A stretch of 64,000 nt of DNA. Origin: Trinickia mobilis (GTDB lineage Bacteria; Pseudomonadota; Gammaproteobacteria; Burkholderiales; Burkholderiaceae). Shown piece after piece: positions 35,765-44,669 of the stretch; the first letter of the stretch is position 1; every line of letters begins with the position of its first letter. The notes beneath the pieces are model-generated. The model had not been told where the DNA came from and did not search any database. It saw only the letters and a list, made by a program, of their open reading frames with translations. A program made the translations under genes and the position numbers. Location: the NCBI RefSeq assembly GCF_017315705.1, contig NZ_JAFLRF010000004.1, positions 124,001-188,000 on the forward strand, in the 5' to 3' direction.

Positions 35765-36976
35765 ATGGTGATCGGCAACGCGATTCGCAAGACGTCCGAC
35801 AGCATTACCGACTTCCTCAGACTGGAGTCGGCAGGTGGTTTGCTGCTTGCGGCAACAGCCGCGCTCGCATTGATCTGCAGTAACACGCCGCTGCGCGTCG
35901 CTTATGACGAACTGCTGAAGATTCCCGTGGAGGTTCGCTTCGGATCGTTCGCCCTCGCGAAGCCGCTTTTGCTGTGGATCAACGACGGCTTGATGGCGAT
36001 CTTCTTTCTCCTCGTCGGCCTGGAGGTCAAGCGCGAGGTCATCGAAGGCGAACTGTCCACGCCCGCTCAAGTCGTGCTGCCTGTCGTTGCGGGATTGGGC
36101 GGGATGCTGGTACCCGCGCTCGTGTTTTACGCCGTCAACCGCGAAAGCGGCGCGGCGTTGAATGGCTGGGCCATTCCCACGGCAACCGACATCGCCTTCG
36201 CACTCGGCATTCTGTCGCTGCTCGGCGATCGAGTGCCGGTGTCGCTCAAAATATTCCTGACTGCCGTGGCGATTGCCGACGATTTAGGCGCAATCGTCAT
36301 CATCGCGCTGTTCTATACCGAGGATCTCTCGCTCTCGATGCTGCTTTTCGCAGCCGTTGCGATCGCGCTGCTGATTGCCTTGAACCGCTTCAAAGTCACG
36401 CGAATCGCGCCTTACATGATTATCGGCGTGATCCTGTGGGTGTTCGTTTTGAAGTCCGGCGTCCACGCGACACTCGCCGGAGTTGCGGCCGCTTTCGCGG
36501 TTCCGCTCAAAACAACGGACGTCGAAGGACACGCTCCCTTGCACCGGCTCGAACACAACCTCCACTCATGGGTGGCGTTCGGGGTCTTGCCGGTCTTCGC
36601 GTTCGCCAATGCCGGGGTTTCGTTCACCGGCATCACGCTCGCCGCTCTTGCAGAGCCGCTGCCGCTCGGCATCGCCGCCGGTCTTTTCGCCGGGAAATTC
36701 GTCGGCGTCTTCGGAGCGAGCGCCGCGCTGATCGGACTCGGGCTCGGCAAACTTCCTGCCGGCGCGAGCTGGCCGCAGTTGGCCGGCGCTGCCGCGCTGT
36801 GCGGCGTGGGCTTCACCATGAGCTTGTTCATCGGCTCCCTTGCGTTCGAAGGACCGGAATATTTCACGCCGATCCGCCTGGGGGTGATTGCAGGCTCGTT
36901 GCTCGCGGGCATCACCGGCTATCTGCTGCTCAGGTTCGCGTCCGGGCATTCCAGCACCACCTCGCCGCGCGGCTGA
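35765..36976 (+). CDS. nhaA: Na+/H+ antiporter NhaA
   Basis: This 403-residue inner-membrane antiporter expels sodium in exchange for protons, serving pH and salt homeostasis. The length fits the family. The ion-binding aspartates are the pair D172-D173 in AVAIADDLGAIVI. Other hallmarks are INDGLMAIFFLLVGLEVKREV, GWAIPTATDIAFALGIL, LHSWVAFGVLPVFAFANAGV and CGVGFTMSLFIGSLAF. It is followed after 28 bp by gltS, so the two probably share a transcript. That links glutamate-sodium symport with sodium export. Confidence 0.95.
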   Translation: MVIGNAIRKTSDSITDFLRLESAGGLLLAATAALALICSNTPLRVAYDELLKIPVEVRFGSFALAKPLLLWINDGLMAIFFLLVGLEVKREVIEGELSTPAQVVLPVVAGLGGMLVPALVFYAVNRESGAALNGWAIPTATDIAFALGILSLLGDRVPVSLKIFLTAVAIADDLGAIVIIALFYTEDLSLSMLLFAAVAIALLIALNRFKVTRIAPYMIIGVILWVFVLKSGVHATLAGVAAAFAVPLKTTDVEGHAPLHRLEHNLHSWVAFGVLPVFAFANAGVSFTGITLAALAEPLPLGIAAGLFAGKFVGVFGASAALIGLGLGKLPAGASWPQLAGAAALCGVGFTMSLFIGSLAFEGPEYFTPIRLGVIAGSLLAGITGYLLLRFASGHSSTTSPRG

Positions 36977-37004
36977 CCCGTCGAACCATCATCCGGAGAA
37001 GAAC

Positions 37005-38210
37005 ATGGTGAGCCTCGACGCGCTGGAAACGCTGACAGCAGCGTGCCTCGTGCTGCTGCTCGGGCGGCAAATACTGGCTCGAACGCGAATCCTGCGCACC
37101 TACAGCATCCCGGAACCCGTCGCAGGCGGACTGCTCGTCGCGTTGCTGGTCTTTGCGGCGCGCAGCTTCTCCCACATCGAGGTGCGCTTCGACAACGCCC
37201 TTCAATCGCCGCTGATGTTCACTTTCTTTGCCACCATCGGTCTGAACGCCGATCTGGCGGCGCTGAAATCCGGCGGGCGGGCATTGGTCGTCTTTCTCGG
37301 CGTTGTAGCCGGCTTGCTCGTCATGCAGGATGTGCTCGGTATCGCGCTTGCCTGGGCGTTGGGGCAAGAACGCATTCTCGGCTTGCTCGGGGCGTCGGTG
37401 ACGCTCTCGGGCGGTCATGGCACGGGGGCTGCGTGGGCCAAGGTGTTCGCCGAACGCCACGGGCTCGCGGCGGCGACAGAGATCGCCATTGCTTGCGCCA
37501 CCTTCGGCTTGATACTCGGCGGATTGATCGGCGGCCCGGTCGCGCGTTTCCTGATCACGCGCCATCGTCTCGCCGCCAAGCAGGAGTCCGATGGCCCCGC
37601 AAGCGCCGCCGGTTTCGAGCAGCCCAAGGCTGTGCGCCCGATTACGCCGGACGCCGTCATCGAAACCGTCGCCTTGATTGCGGTCAGTCTCGCCGTCGGC
37701 TCGGCGCTCGCTTCCTGGTCAAACGGCACGGCGTTCGAATTGCCCGCTTTCGTGTGGGTGCTGTTCGTCGGCGTCGTGCTGCGCAACGTGCTCGCCATAC
37801 GCGGCTGGTACGTGGTTTCCGAACTCGCCGTTTCGATGCTGGGCAACGTCAGCCTCAGTCTTTTTCTCGCGATGGCGCTGATGAGCCTGCGCTTATGGGA
37901 CTTGGCCTCGCTTGCGCTGCCGTTGCTCGTGATCCTCGCCGTACAGTCGATTGCGATGGCCGCTTATGCGATGTTCGTGACCTTTCGGGTCATGGGCCGC
38001 AACTATGACGCTGCGGTCCTGGCCGCGGGGCATTGCGGGTTCGGCCTCGGGGCCACGCCGACTGCGATCGCCAACATGCAAGCCATCACTGAGCGGTTTG
38101 GCCCATCCCATCTGGCGTTTCTGGTCGTGCCGATGGTGGGCGCATTCTTCATCGATATCGCTAACGCGATCGTCATCAAACTGTTCCTGCTGCTGCCGAT
38201 TTATGGGTAA
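37005..38210 (+). CDS. gltS: Sodium/glutamate symporter
   Basis: This 401-residue inner-membrane symporter imports glutamate with sodium. It has two inverted repeats of helices with re-entrant loops. GASVTLSGGHGTGAAW is in the first half and GHCGFGLGATPTAIANMQ in the second, matching the paired Ser/Gly-rich loops of GltS. The ATG at 37005 has CCGGAGAAGAAC upstream; the open frame extends 39 codons into nhaA without homology. Cotranscription with nhaA is likely. Confidence 0.93.
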   Translation: MVSLDALETLTAACLVLLLGRQILARTRILRTYSIPEPVAGGLLVALLVFAARSFSHIEVRFDNALQSPLMFTFFATIGLNADLAALKSGGRALVVFLGVVAGLLVMQDVLGIALAWALGQERILGLLGASVTLSGGHGTGAAWAKVFAERHGLAAATEIAIACATFGLILGGLIGGPVARFLITRHRLAAKQESDGPASAAGFEQPKAVRPITPDAVIETVALIAVSLAVGSALASWSNGTAFELPAFVWVLFVGVVLRNVLAIRGWYVVSELAVSMLGNVSLSLFLAMALMSLRLWDLASLALPLLVILAVQSIAMAAYAMFVTFRVMGRNYDAAVLAAGHCGFGLGATPTAIANMQAITERFGPSHLAFLVVPMVGAFFIDIANAIVIKLFLLLPIYG

Positions 38211-38233
38211 CTTTTCCGGATGGAGGACGAGCC

Positions 38234-38296
38234 ATGATCAAGAGCCTTCGTCGTTGCATTGCGATTCCGCTTTTGATGCGGGGCGCTATTCCTTAG
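38234..38296 (+). pseudogene. Possible 5' stub of a lost exported-protein gene
   Basis: ATG at 38234 has GGATGGAGGACGAGCC upstream. The 20-codon ORF (IKSLRRCIAIPLL as core) looks like the start of a signal peptide but stops inside the 3' end of the convergent TAXI gene. It may be the beginning of a gene cut by a deletion. A chance ORF is equally possible. Confidence 0.2.
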
Positions 38297-39629
38297 CCTT
38301 GCCGGCCACTTGGAAGATCCGGTCCCGTACGACGCCAATCGCTTGTTTAAGGGCGTAAACATCTTGGAAATAGCGCTGTGGAATCCGTATCTGACTGGCA
38401 TGCGCGTCGATGCTCTCGATTTCATCGCGCCACTGCGCAATCTGGTCACGGGTCGGTTGCCGGGTTCTCCATATTTCATCTTCCAAAGATTTGATTTCAC
38501 GATACCAAACCACCAGCCGTTTTTTTATCCGCGCCTCCACCATGCGCGGCAATGCCTGCAGCAAGCCCACTAGTAGCGCCATGAAGGGCAGCACGATCAG
38601 CAGGCGCCTTTCGATAAGGCTGGCCAGCCAGAATGGAAGGTAGCGCTGCAGGAAGGGACGGCCGGATTTGAAGTAGCGCGTGCTCTCGTCGGAAATGGGG
38701 AATTCTTCGGTGTTCAGGTTGGGAAACGTGCCGATCGGTGTGAAGTAGTCCTCGCCGCCGTGGACGGTTTTGGCCGCGTCGAGCAGAAGGTAGACCAGGG
38801 CGGGATGCAGCGTTTCTTTAGCGACAAGCAGGGCGGTCGCGGCCAGCAGCGTGACATCGGCCTGCGGAAGGTCATCGGCGATGCTGGTCGACCCACGCGG
38901 GAAAATGATCTTGGAGAGAGCCGGAAATTTTTGGACCAGCGCATCGGCCTGAGCGAAACTCATCAGTCTCAGATCGCTGTTCAGCAGCGTCTTTTGCATC
39001 GGAGCATCGGGCCTGCCGATAAAGAAAGCCGCATCCAGTCGGCCGTCTTCCAGACCTCGATACGCGTTGGCTGCGTCCATTTCCAGCAGCGTAGTGTTGT
39101 CGCCGGTGATGCCGCTGTAGGCAAGCAATACCAGGGAGACGTTGAGCAGGCCACTACCGGAGACGCCTACGGAAACCCTTTTGCCACGCAGTTGTGCCAG
39201 CCTAGTGAGGGTGGCGTCGCCGCGGTAGAACACCCAGATCGGTTCATATGAGACTGCAGCAATGGTCTGCAGGCGGTCTGTTTCGTTCGGAGTGGTAGTG
39301 CCGGATTGGATAAAGCCCACTTCGTATGCGCTGTCCGGATCCCTCAGCCGCTGATAATTTTCGATCGATCCGGCGGAACTTCGGATATCGAGCGTGATGC
39401 CTTCGCGCTTCAGGATGGGGGCATAGCGATCCGCAAAGCCGCGATAGATCCCCTTGTCCGCCCCGGTTGTGATGACGATCGTGCGCTGGAAAGCGGGCTC
39501 GAGCGCCGCCGCGAGCGCCCAGCCGAGCGCGGCCAACAACAGTATTGCGCCAACGATGAGAAGCGGCCGGCGCCCCCGTGTCTTGGGGGTTTTTCGGCTA
39601 CGGTAAGGCGCGGGGTCGAGCCTGGGCAT
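38286..39629 (-). CDS. Membrane-anchored TAXI-family TRAP solute-binding protein (second copy)
   Basis: This 447-residue protein has the same layout as the one at 25.6 kb. It has a signal anchor (RPLLIVGAILLLAALGWALAAAL), a TAXI binding fold (ITTGADKGIYRGFADRYAPIL, RGKRVSVGVSGSGLLNVSLVLLAYSGI), a second membrane segment near residue 345 (LIVLPFMALLVGLLQALP) and a cytosolic tail rich in charged residues. Segments ISDESTRYFKSGRPFLQRYLPFWLA and the equivalent in the other copy are almost identical in pattern. No TRAP permease adjoins it. The ligand is unknown. It lies 84 bp downstream of the pqiC stop on the same strand. Confidence 0.83.
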   Translation of the reverse strand: MPRLDPAPYRSRKTPKTRGRRPLLIVGAILLLAALGWALAAALEPAFQRTIVITTGADKGIYRGFADRYAPILKREGITLDIRSSAGSIENYQRLRDPDSAYEVGFIQSGTTTPNETDRLQTIAAVSYEPIWVFYRGDATLTRLAQLRGKRVSVGVSGSGLLNVSLVLLAYSGITGDNTTLLEMDAANAYRGLEDGRLDAAFFIGRPDAPMQKTLLNSDLRLMSFAQADALVQKFPALSKIIFPRGSTSIADDLPQADVTLLAATALLVAKETLHPALVYLLLDAAKTVHGGEDYFTPIGTFPNLNTEEFPISDESTRYFKSGRPFLQRYLPFWLASLIERRLLIVLPFMALLVGLLQALPRMVEARIKKRLVVWYREIKSLEDEIWRTRQPTRDQIAQWRDEIESIDAHASQIRIPQRYFQDVYALKQAIGVVRDRIFQVAGKAKE

Positions 39630-39713
39630 CTTTAGGCCTCTCGCGCGCGGGGTCGGCCCGCGGCAAGCGTTTGTGCGGGGAAGACGGCCACCGCGCGACG
39701 CGCGACCTGCACC

Positions 39714-40304
39714 TCATTGAGCCAGGCTCGTGCGAATGGCCGACGCGATATCGCGGCTCACTGCCGCCAGCGCACGATCGTGAGCCGCGACGAGGGCGTC
39801 ATAGCTTTGACCCCGCACGGGTTCGTGTTCGAGCGAGCGTCCCATGACAGGCGCGAACTTTTTCGGCGGCCACACCGTCCACTGCGCTTCGACTGTGACC
39901 GCGTCGCCCGGCATCGAATCGAAGCGCATGACATCGACGCGCACGTGCCATGCCGGCGGCACATCGGCGCCCGTATCGAACACGCTCACGCGTTCCGAGC
40001 CAAGCAATGCGCCCAGGTCTGCGGCGATCACGCGTGCGATATCGCCTTTCAACGGTTCGCCCCAGCGATCGAATTCGTCGAGCGAGACCTGGTTGCCGGC
40101 AACCCGCGTAACGATCTGCGGACGGTCGACCAGATCCGGAATCGTGACCGGACTGACGACGACATGAAGCGGCATGGCGTCCCCGGCGCTCGTCAACGTC
40201 GCATCCGGCTTGAGCGTGTAGAAACGCGCGATCGGCGAGCTGCCGCAGCCGCCGAGCACGACCGCTGCCAGCATGACAGTGAGGAAAGAGAGGGAACGAT
40301 TCAC
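39714..40304 (-). CDS. pqiC: PqiC-type lipoprotein
   Basis: This 196-residue outer-membrane lipoprotein is a component of the Pqi lipid-transport system. It has a signal peptide with lipobox VLGGC and the ABC-type transport auxiliary fold, starting RFYTLKPD and continuing VTIPDLVDRPQIVTR and RWGEPLKGDIARVIAADL. In E. coli PqiC sits at the outer membrane and contacts the PqiB needle. The GTG start at 40304 overlaps the pqiB stop (GTGA), so translation is coupled. It is the last gene of the PqiABC block. Confidence 0.9.
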   Translation of the reverse strand: MNRSLSFLTVMLAAVVLGGCGSSPIARFYTLKPDATLTSAGDAMPLHVVVSPVTIPDLVDRPQIVTRVAGNQVSLDEFDRWGEPLKGDIARVIAADLGALLGSERVSVFDTGADVPPAWHVRVDVMRFDSMPGDAVTVEAQWTVWPPKKFAPVMGRSLEHEPVRGQSYDALVAAHDRALAAVSRDIASAIRTSLAQ

Positions 40305-41920
40305 GGCTGGGTCTCCGGTTTGCCGCGAATCAGCGACTCTGGATGCCGCTCGAGATAATCGGCAAGCGTGCGGAAGGCCGCGGCGGTACGCGCCAGTTCT
40401 TGCATCGCGTCGCTGGTGCTCTGCTGCAGCGCCGAGCCAGGCTGCAACGCGTTGTTGGCCGAGTCGAGTGCGGCATGGGCGGCGGCGATCGTGCCGGTGG
40501 CTTGAGGAAGCACGTCGGAGTCGAGCCGCAAGAGCATCGCGTTCGCGCTCGCGAGTGTTTCCTGCGTGTTCTTGCCGATCGCCTCGAACGGAATCGAGTT
40601 CATCCTCGCCATCAGGCGCGTCATGGAGTCCTGCAACGATTGCAACGCGCCTGGCGTGGTAGGCAGCTGCGGCGGGTTCGAAGTCCAGTCGATTTTCGCT
40701 TTCGGCACACCGGGGAAGAAGTCGAGCGCGACGTAGAGTTGCCCGGTCAGCAGGTTGCCCGTCCTCAGCTGCGCGCGCAGTCCGCGCTCGACCAGGAAGT
40801 CACCCAGCTGGCGCGGGCGGTCGGTCAGAGGTCCGCCCTTTTCGCCCGTCTGGTAACGCGAAGTGAAGCGTTCCGGGAAGAGGTTGAATTCGACCGGAAT
40901 GCTGAACTGGCGGGTAACGGGATCGAAGCGCGTATAGATAGCGGTGACTTCGCCGACCACGATGCCGCGAAATTCGACCGGTGCTCCAACGGTGAGGCCC
41001 CTTACCGATTCCGTGAAGTCCACCATATACGGCTGGACGATGCGGTCGTGCCGCTTCAGCGCGTCGGCCTGGCTCGCGAACAGCGTGAATTCGGTCTTCG
41101 CGGCAGCCGCGGGCTGTGCTAGCGCGTCGTTCGGCGTCTCGAAGGCAAGGCCGCCGATCATGATGGACACGAGCGACTGCGTGCTCACGCGCACGCCGTT
41201 GGTGTCGAGCACCACGTCGATGCCGCTCGCGTGCCAAAAGCGCGTTCCCGGCTTCACGAACTTGTCGTAGGGCGCGTTGATGAACGCGCGCAGCGTCACG
41301 CCCTTGCCGTCCGGATCGAGCTGGAAGTCGGCGATCTGCCCGACCTGCAGACGGCGGAAAAATATGGGCGAGCCGACATCGAGCGACCCCATGTCCGCGC
41401 TTTTCAAAACGAACTCCCGGCCGGGCACGCCGGCCGAGAGCACCGGCGGGACTTCCAGCCCGACGAAATCGCGGCGCTCTTTGTCCGAGTTGCCGACATC
41501 CATGCCGATGAAGGAGCCGGACAAGAGCGTGCTCAATCCCGAGACCGTCCCTCCCGAAATGCGCGGGCGCACGACCCAGAAGCGCGTGTCGTCGAGCAGC
41601 AGCTTCGTTGCGTCCTTGGTGATGTCGGCCGTCGCCACTACGCTCTTGCTGTCGGGCGAAAGCGTCACCGTCTTCACGACGCCGACATCGACGTTCTTGA
41701 ACTTGATCTTCGTCTTGCCCGCCTCGAGCCCTTCGCCGGTCTCGAAGCTGATGGTGATCGTCGGCCCCCTCTCGATGACGGCCTTGACCGCGAGCCACCC
41801 GCCGATCAGCAGCGCGACGATCGGCACGAGCCACACGAGCTGCATGCGCCAGCGCGAGCGCGTGGTGACGACCGCCTCGGGCAATTCCGGGGCATCAGGC
41901 TTGTGCTCGGGTCCTGGCAT
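40301..41920 (-). CDS. pqiB: PqiB-type MCE protein
   Basis: This 539-residue periplasmic protein is anchored by one N-terminal helix (LVWLVPIVALLIGGWLAVKAV). It carries three MlaD/MCE domains; visible starts are GPTITISFETGEGLEAGKTKIK, the VLSAGVPGREFVLKSADMGSLDVGS region, and VRGLTVGAPVEFRGIVVGEV. A helical C-terminal part (from about residue 440) would form the needle. In E. coli PqiB hexamers make a tunnel for lipid passage between membranes. The start overlaps the pqiA 3' end by 26 bp and the stop overlaps pqiC by 4 bp. Confidence 0.93.
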   Translation of the reverse strand: MPGPEHKPDAPELPEAVVTTRSRWRMQLVWLVPIVALLIGGWLAVKAVIERGPTITISFETGEGLEAGKTKIKFKNVDVGVVKTVTLSPDSKSVVATADITKDATKLLLDDTRFWVVRPRISGGTVSGLSTLLSGSFIGMDVGNSDKERRDFVGLEVPPVLSAGVPGREFVLKSADMGSLDVGSPIFFRRLQVGQIADFQLDPDGKGVTLRAFINAPYDKFVKPGTRFWHASGIDVVLDTNGVRVSTQSLVSIMIGGLAFETPNDALAQPAAAAKTEFTLFASQADALKRHDRIVQPYMVDFTESVRGLTVGAPVEFRGIVVGEVTAIYTRFDPVTRQFSIPVEFNLFPERFTSRYQTGEKGGPLTDRPRQLGDFLVERGLRAQLRTGNLLTGQLYVALDFFPGVPKAKIDWTSNPPQLPTTPGALQSLQDSMTRLMARMNSIPFEAIGKNTQETLASANAMLLRLDSDVLPQATGTIAAAHAALDSANNALQPGSALQQSTSDAMQELARTAAAFRTLADYLERHPESLIRGKPETQP

Positions 41921-43187
41921 GATCTTGCTCCACTGCGTCCCAGATCAGGCGCGGGTCGAACGCCATCGCCGCGAACATGGTCAGTATGACCACCGCCCCG
42001 AATGCGATCGCCGCGCCGCCGGCCTGAATCGTCGCCAGTGCCTGGAACTGCACCAGGGCGACGAGCATCGTGATCACGTAGATGTCGAGCATCGACCAGC
42101 GCCCGACGAACTCGACCACGCGGTAGATGCGCGTGCGCTGCTCCGGCAGCCAGCGCGAGCCAAGCTGCGTCGAGATCGTCAGATACGCAATGGCGAGGAT
42201 CTTGAGCATCGGCACGGCGATGCTCGCGATGAAGACGACGACGGCAAGCGGCCACGAACCCGAAGTCCAGAGGTAGACGACCCCGCTCAGGATCGTGTCG
42301 TCCTGGGCGCCGAACAGCGAACTCGTGTACATCACCGGCAGCACGTTCGCAGGGATGTACAGCACCATGGCGGCGATCAGCAGCGCCCAGGTGCGCGAGA
42401 AGCTCGCCGGCTTGCGCATGTGCATGGCAGCGCCGCAACGCGGGCATGAGAACGCGTGTGCGTGGGCGGGCGCTCGCGCGAGCAGCCCGCAGTCGTGACA
42501 TAACGCGAGACCGCATTGCGACGCCGTGACGGCGCCGCGGGGCAACGGCGCGCTCACGCCCTCTTCACCGCCGCCGCCCGCCTGCACGGCGGCGATGCGC
42601 AACCACAGCACCCGCGTATCGAATGCCGCGCCGGCGGCTGCCAATATCAGCATCAGCGCACCGAACGACCACAGCGCGGTCCCCACGACGACACTCGCAA
42701 TGTGCGCGAGCTTGACCAGCGCCACGAGCAAACCGAGGATCAGCACTTCGGTCATGCCCCACGGCGCGGCCAGATGACTCAAGCGAAACACGAAAGCCGG
42801 GCCCCGGGGCACGCGGTTGAACCGCAGCGGCAGCAGCATCCAGAGCATGCTCAGCGTCTGCACCACGGGCATCAGGAAGGTGGTCGCGAAGACGAGTCCG
42901 GCGATGGGCCACATGCCATCCCGATAGAGCACGCTCACGGCACCTAGCAGCGTCGTTTCGACAACCGTCCCGCTCACCGACAAGCCCACGATCGGATACA
43001 GGTTGGAGACGGCGAACAGCACGGCCGCCGCCAGCGAAAGGGCGAGCGAGCGCTCGAGACCGGCGGTGCGGTGCCGGTACAACTCGGCATGGCAGCGCCG
43101 GCAGCGCAGCACGCCGCCGGGCGGCACCGCGACCTCGCGCTGCAGGAGATCGCATTCGTGGCAGGCAATGAGATCGGCGCGGCTCAT
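41895..43187 (-). CDS. pqiA: PqiA-type integral membrane protein
   Basis: This 430-residue inner-membrane protein has two PqiA domains, each headed by a zinc-ribbon-like cysteine pair set: CHECDLL...CRRCHAEL near the N-terminus and CHDCGLL...CPRCGAAM near residue 235. Each is followed by four helices. Strings ERSLALSLAAAVLFAVSNLYPIV and TWALLIAAMVLYIPANVLPVMYT are typical. It partners PqiB. The ATG at 43187 overlaps the stop of the RND outer-membrane factor gene (ATGA); the longer open frame is that gene in another phase. This overlap ties the Pqi genes to the efflux genes in one operon. Confidence 0.93.
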   Translation of the reverse strand: MSRADLIACHECDLLQREVAVPPGGVLRCRRCHAELYRHRTAGLERSLALSLAAAVLFAVSNLYPIVGLSVSGTVVETTLLGAVSVLYRDGMWPIAGLVFATTFLMPVVQTLSMLWMLLPLRFNRVPRGPAFVFRLSHLAAPWGMTEVLILGLLVALVKLAHIASVVVGTALWSFGALMLILAAAGAAFDTRVLWLRIAAVQAGGGGEEGVSAPLPRGAVTASQCGLALCHDCGLLARAPAHAHAFSCPRCGAAMHMRKPASFSRTWALLIAAMVLYIPANVLPVMYTSSLFGAQDDTILSGVVYLWTSGSWPLAVVVFIASIAVPMLKILAIAYLTISTQLGSRWLPEQRTRIYRVVEFVGRWSMLDIYVITMLVALVQFQALATIQAGGAAIAFGAVVILTMFAAMAFDPRLIWDAVEQDHARTRAQA

Positions 43188-44668
43188 TGCGGCATCTCCG
43201 CTACGGGCTCGGCCGCAGCGGGCGGCTGGCCTCCCGCTGGCGGCGGCGCGATCATGCGCTCCGCCTGAACGACCCATCCCCCGCCCATGGCCATGTAGAG
43301 GTTGACGACGCTCGTGAGAGTCGTGCTCTGCGTCTGCGTGTATTGCAACTCAGCGTTGAAGAGGCTCCGCTCGGCGTCGAGCACATCGATATAGCTCGTA
43401 TAGCCGCCTTCGTATCGCATCCGCGCGAGCCGCAAATAGGTGCGCAGCGCATCGACTTGCTTGCCTTGGATGTCCAGTTGCTCGCGCGACTTCTGCAGCG
43501 TGATCAGCGCATCCTCGACCTGCTGGAATGCAACCTGAATGGCCTTTTCATACGCGAAGAGCGCCTCCTGCTGCCGCGCCTCCGCCTGATGAACCTGCCC
43601 CGTGATGTTGCCGCCGGTAAAGATCGGCACCGTGACCGATCCGGCGAACGACCAGACCTTTGCGGGCCCGGTGAGGAGATTCGAAAACTGCGAGCTGACC
43701 GAACCGAATAGCCCGGTAAGCGTTATCGACGGGAAATACAGCGCGCGTGCCGCGCCGATCAGCGCGTTCTGCGCGATCAGGTTCTGTTCGGCCTGCTGCA
43801 AGTCGGGCCGGCGTTCGAGCAGGTCAGACGGCAGGCCTGCGGGCACGGCCGGCGTCCCCAGCGCCGCCAGCACGCGGCCGCGCAGAATCGGTTCCGGGTT
43901 GTGGCCCAGCAGCACGGATAGCGCGTCCTCCGCTTGCGCGATCTGCGTTTCGAGCTGCGGGATCGTCGCCGCCGTCGCCTCGTACTCGGACTGGCTCTGC
44001 GCGAGCTCCATTTGCGACATCTGCCCGCCCTTGAAGCGCAGCTCGAACACCTGGACCGACTCGGCACGGCTCTCGGTCGTGCTTTGTGCGATCTCGAGCT
44101 GCCGGTCGAGGCTGCGCAGCGCGATATACGACGAGGCAACGGAAGCCACGAGCGTCAGGATCGTCGCGCGGCGGCTCTGCTCGCTTGCGAGCAGGTTCGC
44201 GCGCGCGGCCTCGGTCTCGCGTCTCACCCGGCCGAACAAGTCGATGTCCCACGCCGCCGAGAGGCTCGGTTGGAACTGGTTGAAGACCGGACTGACGCCG
44301 GCGGGCAGCGGCACGGCGGCGCTCTTCGAGGCGCGCTGGCGCGACGCGTCGAACCCCGCGCTGATCTGGGGGAACAACGCCGAACGCGTGCTCACGAACT
44401 GGCCGAGGAATTCATCGATGCGCGCCGTCGCAGCCTTGACGTCCAGGTTGTTCGCGAGCGCTGTCTCGATCAGCTCGTTCAGCACGGGGTCCTGGAACTG
44501 CTCCCACCACAGGGTGTTGGCGACGTCCGCGGCATCCTTGTACTCGAAGCGGTACGACGGCGGCACGTCCACCTTCGGCCGCACGTAGTCGGGGCCGAGC
44601 AGGCAGCCGCTCAACCCGGCGAGCAGCAGGATAGGCGCGATGACACGCGCGAGCGCGGTGCGGCGCAT
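43184..44668 (-). CDS. Efflux outer-membrane factor, NodT-family lipoprotein (second pump)
   Basis: This 494-residue OprM-like channel has a signal peptide with lipobox LSGC followed by LLGPDYVRPKVDVP. Two efflux repeats follow, with TLWWEQFQDP, GLPSDLLERRPDLQQAEQNLI and MRYEGGYTSYIDVLDAERSLF. The C-terminal tail is Pro/Ala-rich. It follows the permease gene after one base, in the usual adaptor-permease-channel order. Its stop overlaps the pqiA start by 4 bp, an unusual coupling. Confidence 0.93.
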   Translation of the reverse strand: MRRTALARVIAPILLLAGLSGCLLGPDYVRPKVDVPPSYRFEYKDAADVANTLWWEQFQDPVLNELIETALANNLDVKAATARIDEFLGQFVSTRSALFPQISAGFDASRQRASKSAAVPLPAGVSPVFNQFQPSLSAAWDIDLFGRVRRETEAARANLLASEQSRRATILTLVASVASSYIALRSLDRQLEIAQSTTESRAESVQVFELRFKGGQMSQMELAQSQSEYEATAATIPQLETQIAQAEDALSVLLGHNPEPILRGRVLAALGTPAVPAGLPSDLLERRPDLQQAEQNLIAQNALIGAARALYFPSITLTGLFGSVSSQFSNLLTGPAKVWSFAGSVTVPIFTGGNITGQVHQAEARQQEALFAYEKAIQVAFQQVEDALITLQKSREQLDIQGKQVDALRTYLRLARMRYEGGYTSYIDVLDAERSLFNAELQYTQTQSTTLTSVVNLYMAMGGGWVVQAERMIAPPPAGGQPPAAAEPVAEMPQ

Positions 44669-44669
44669 G

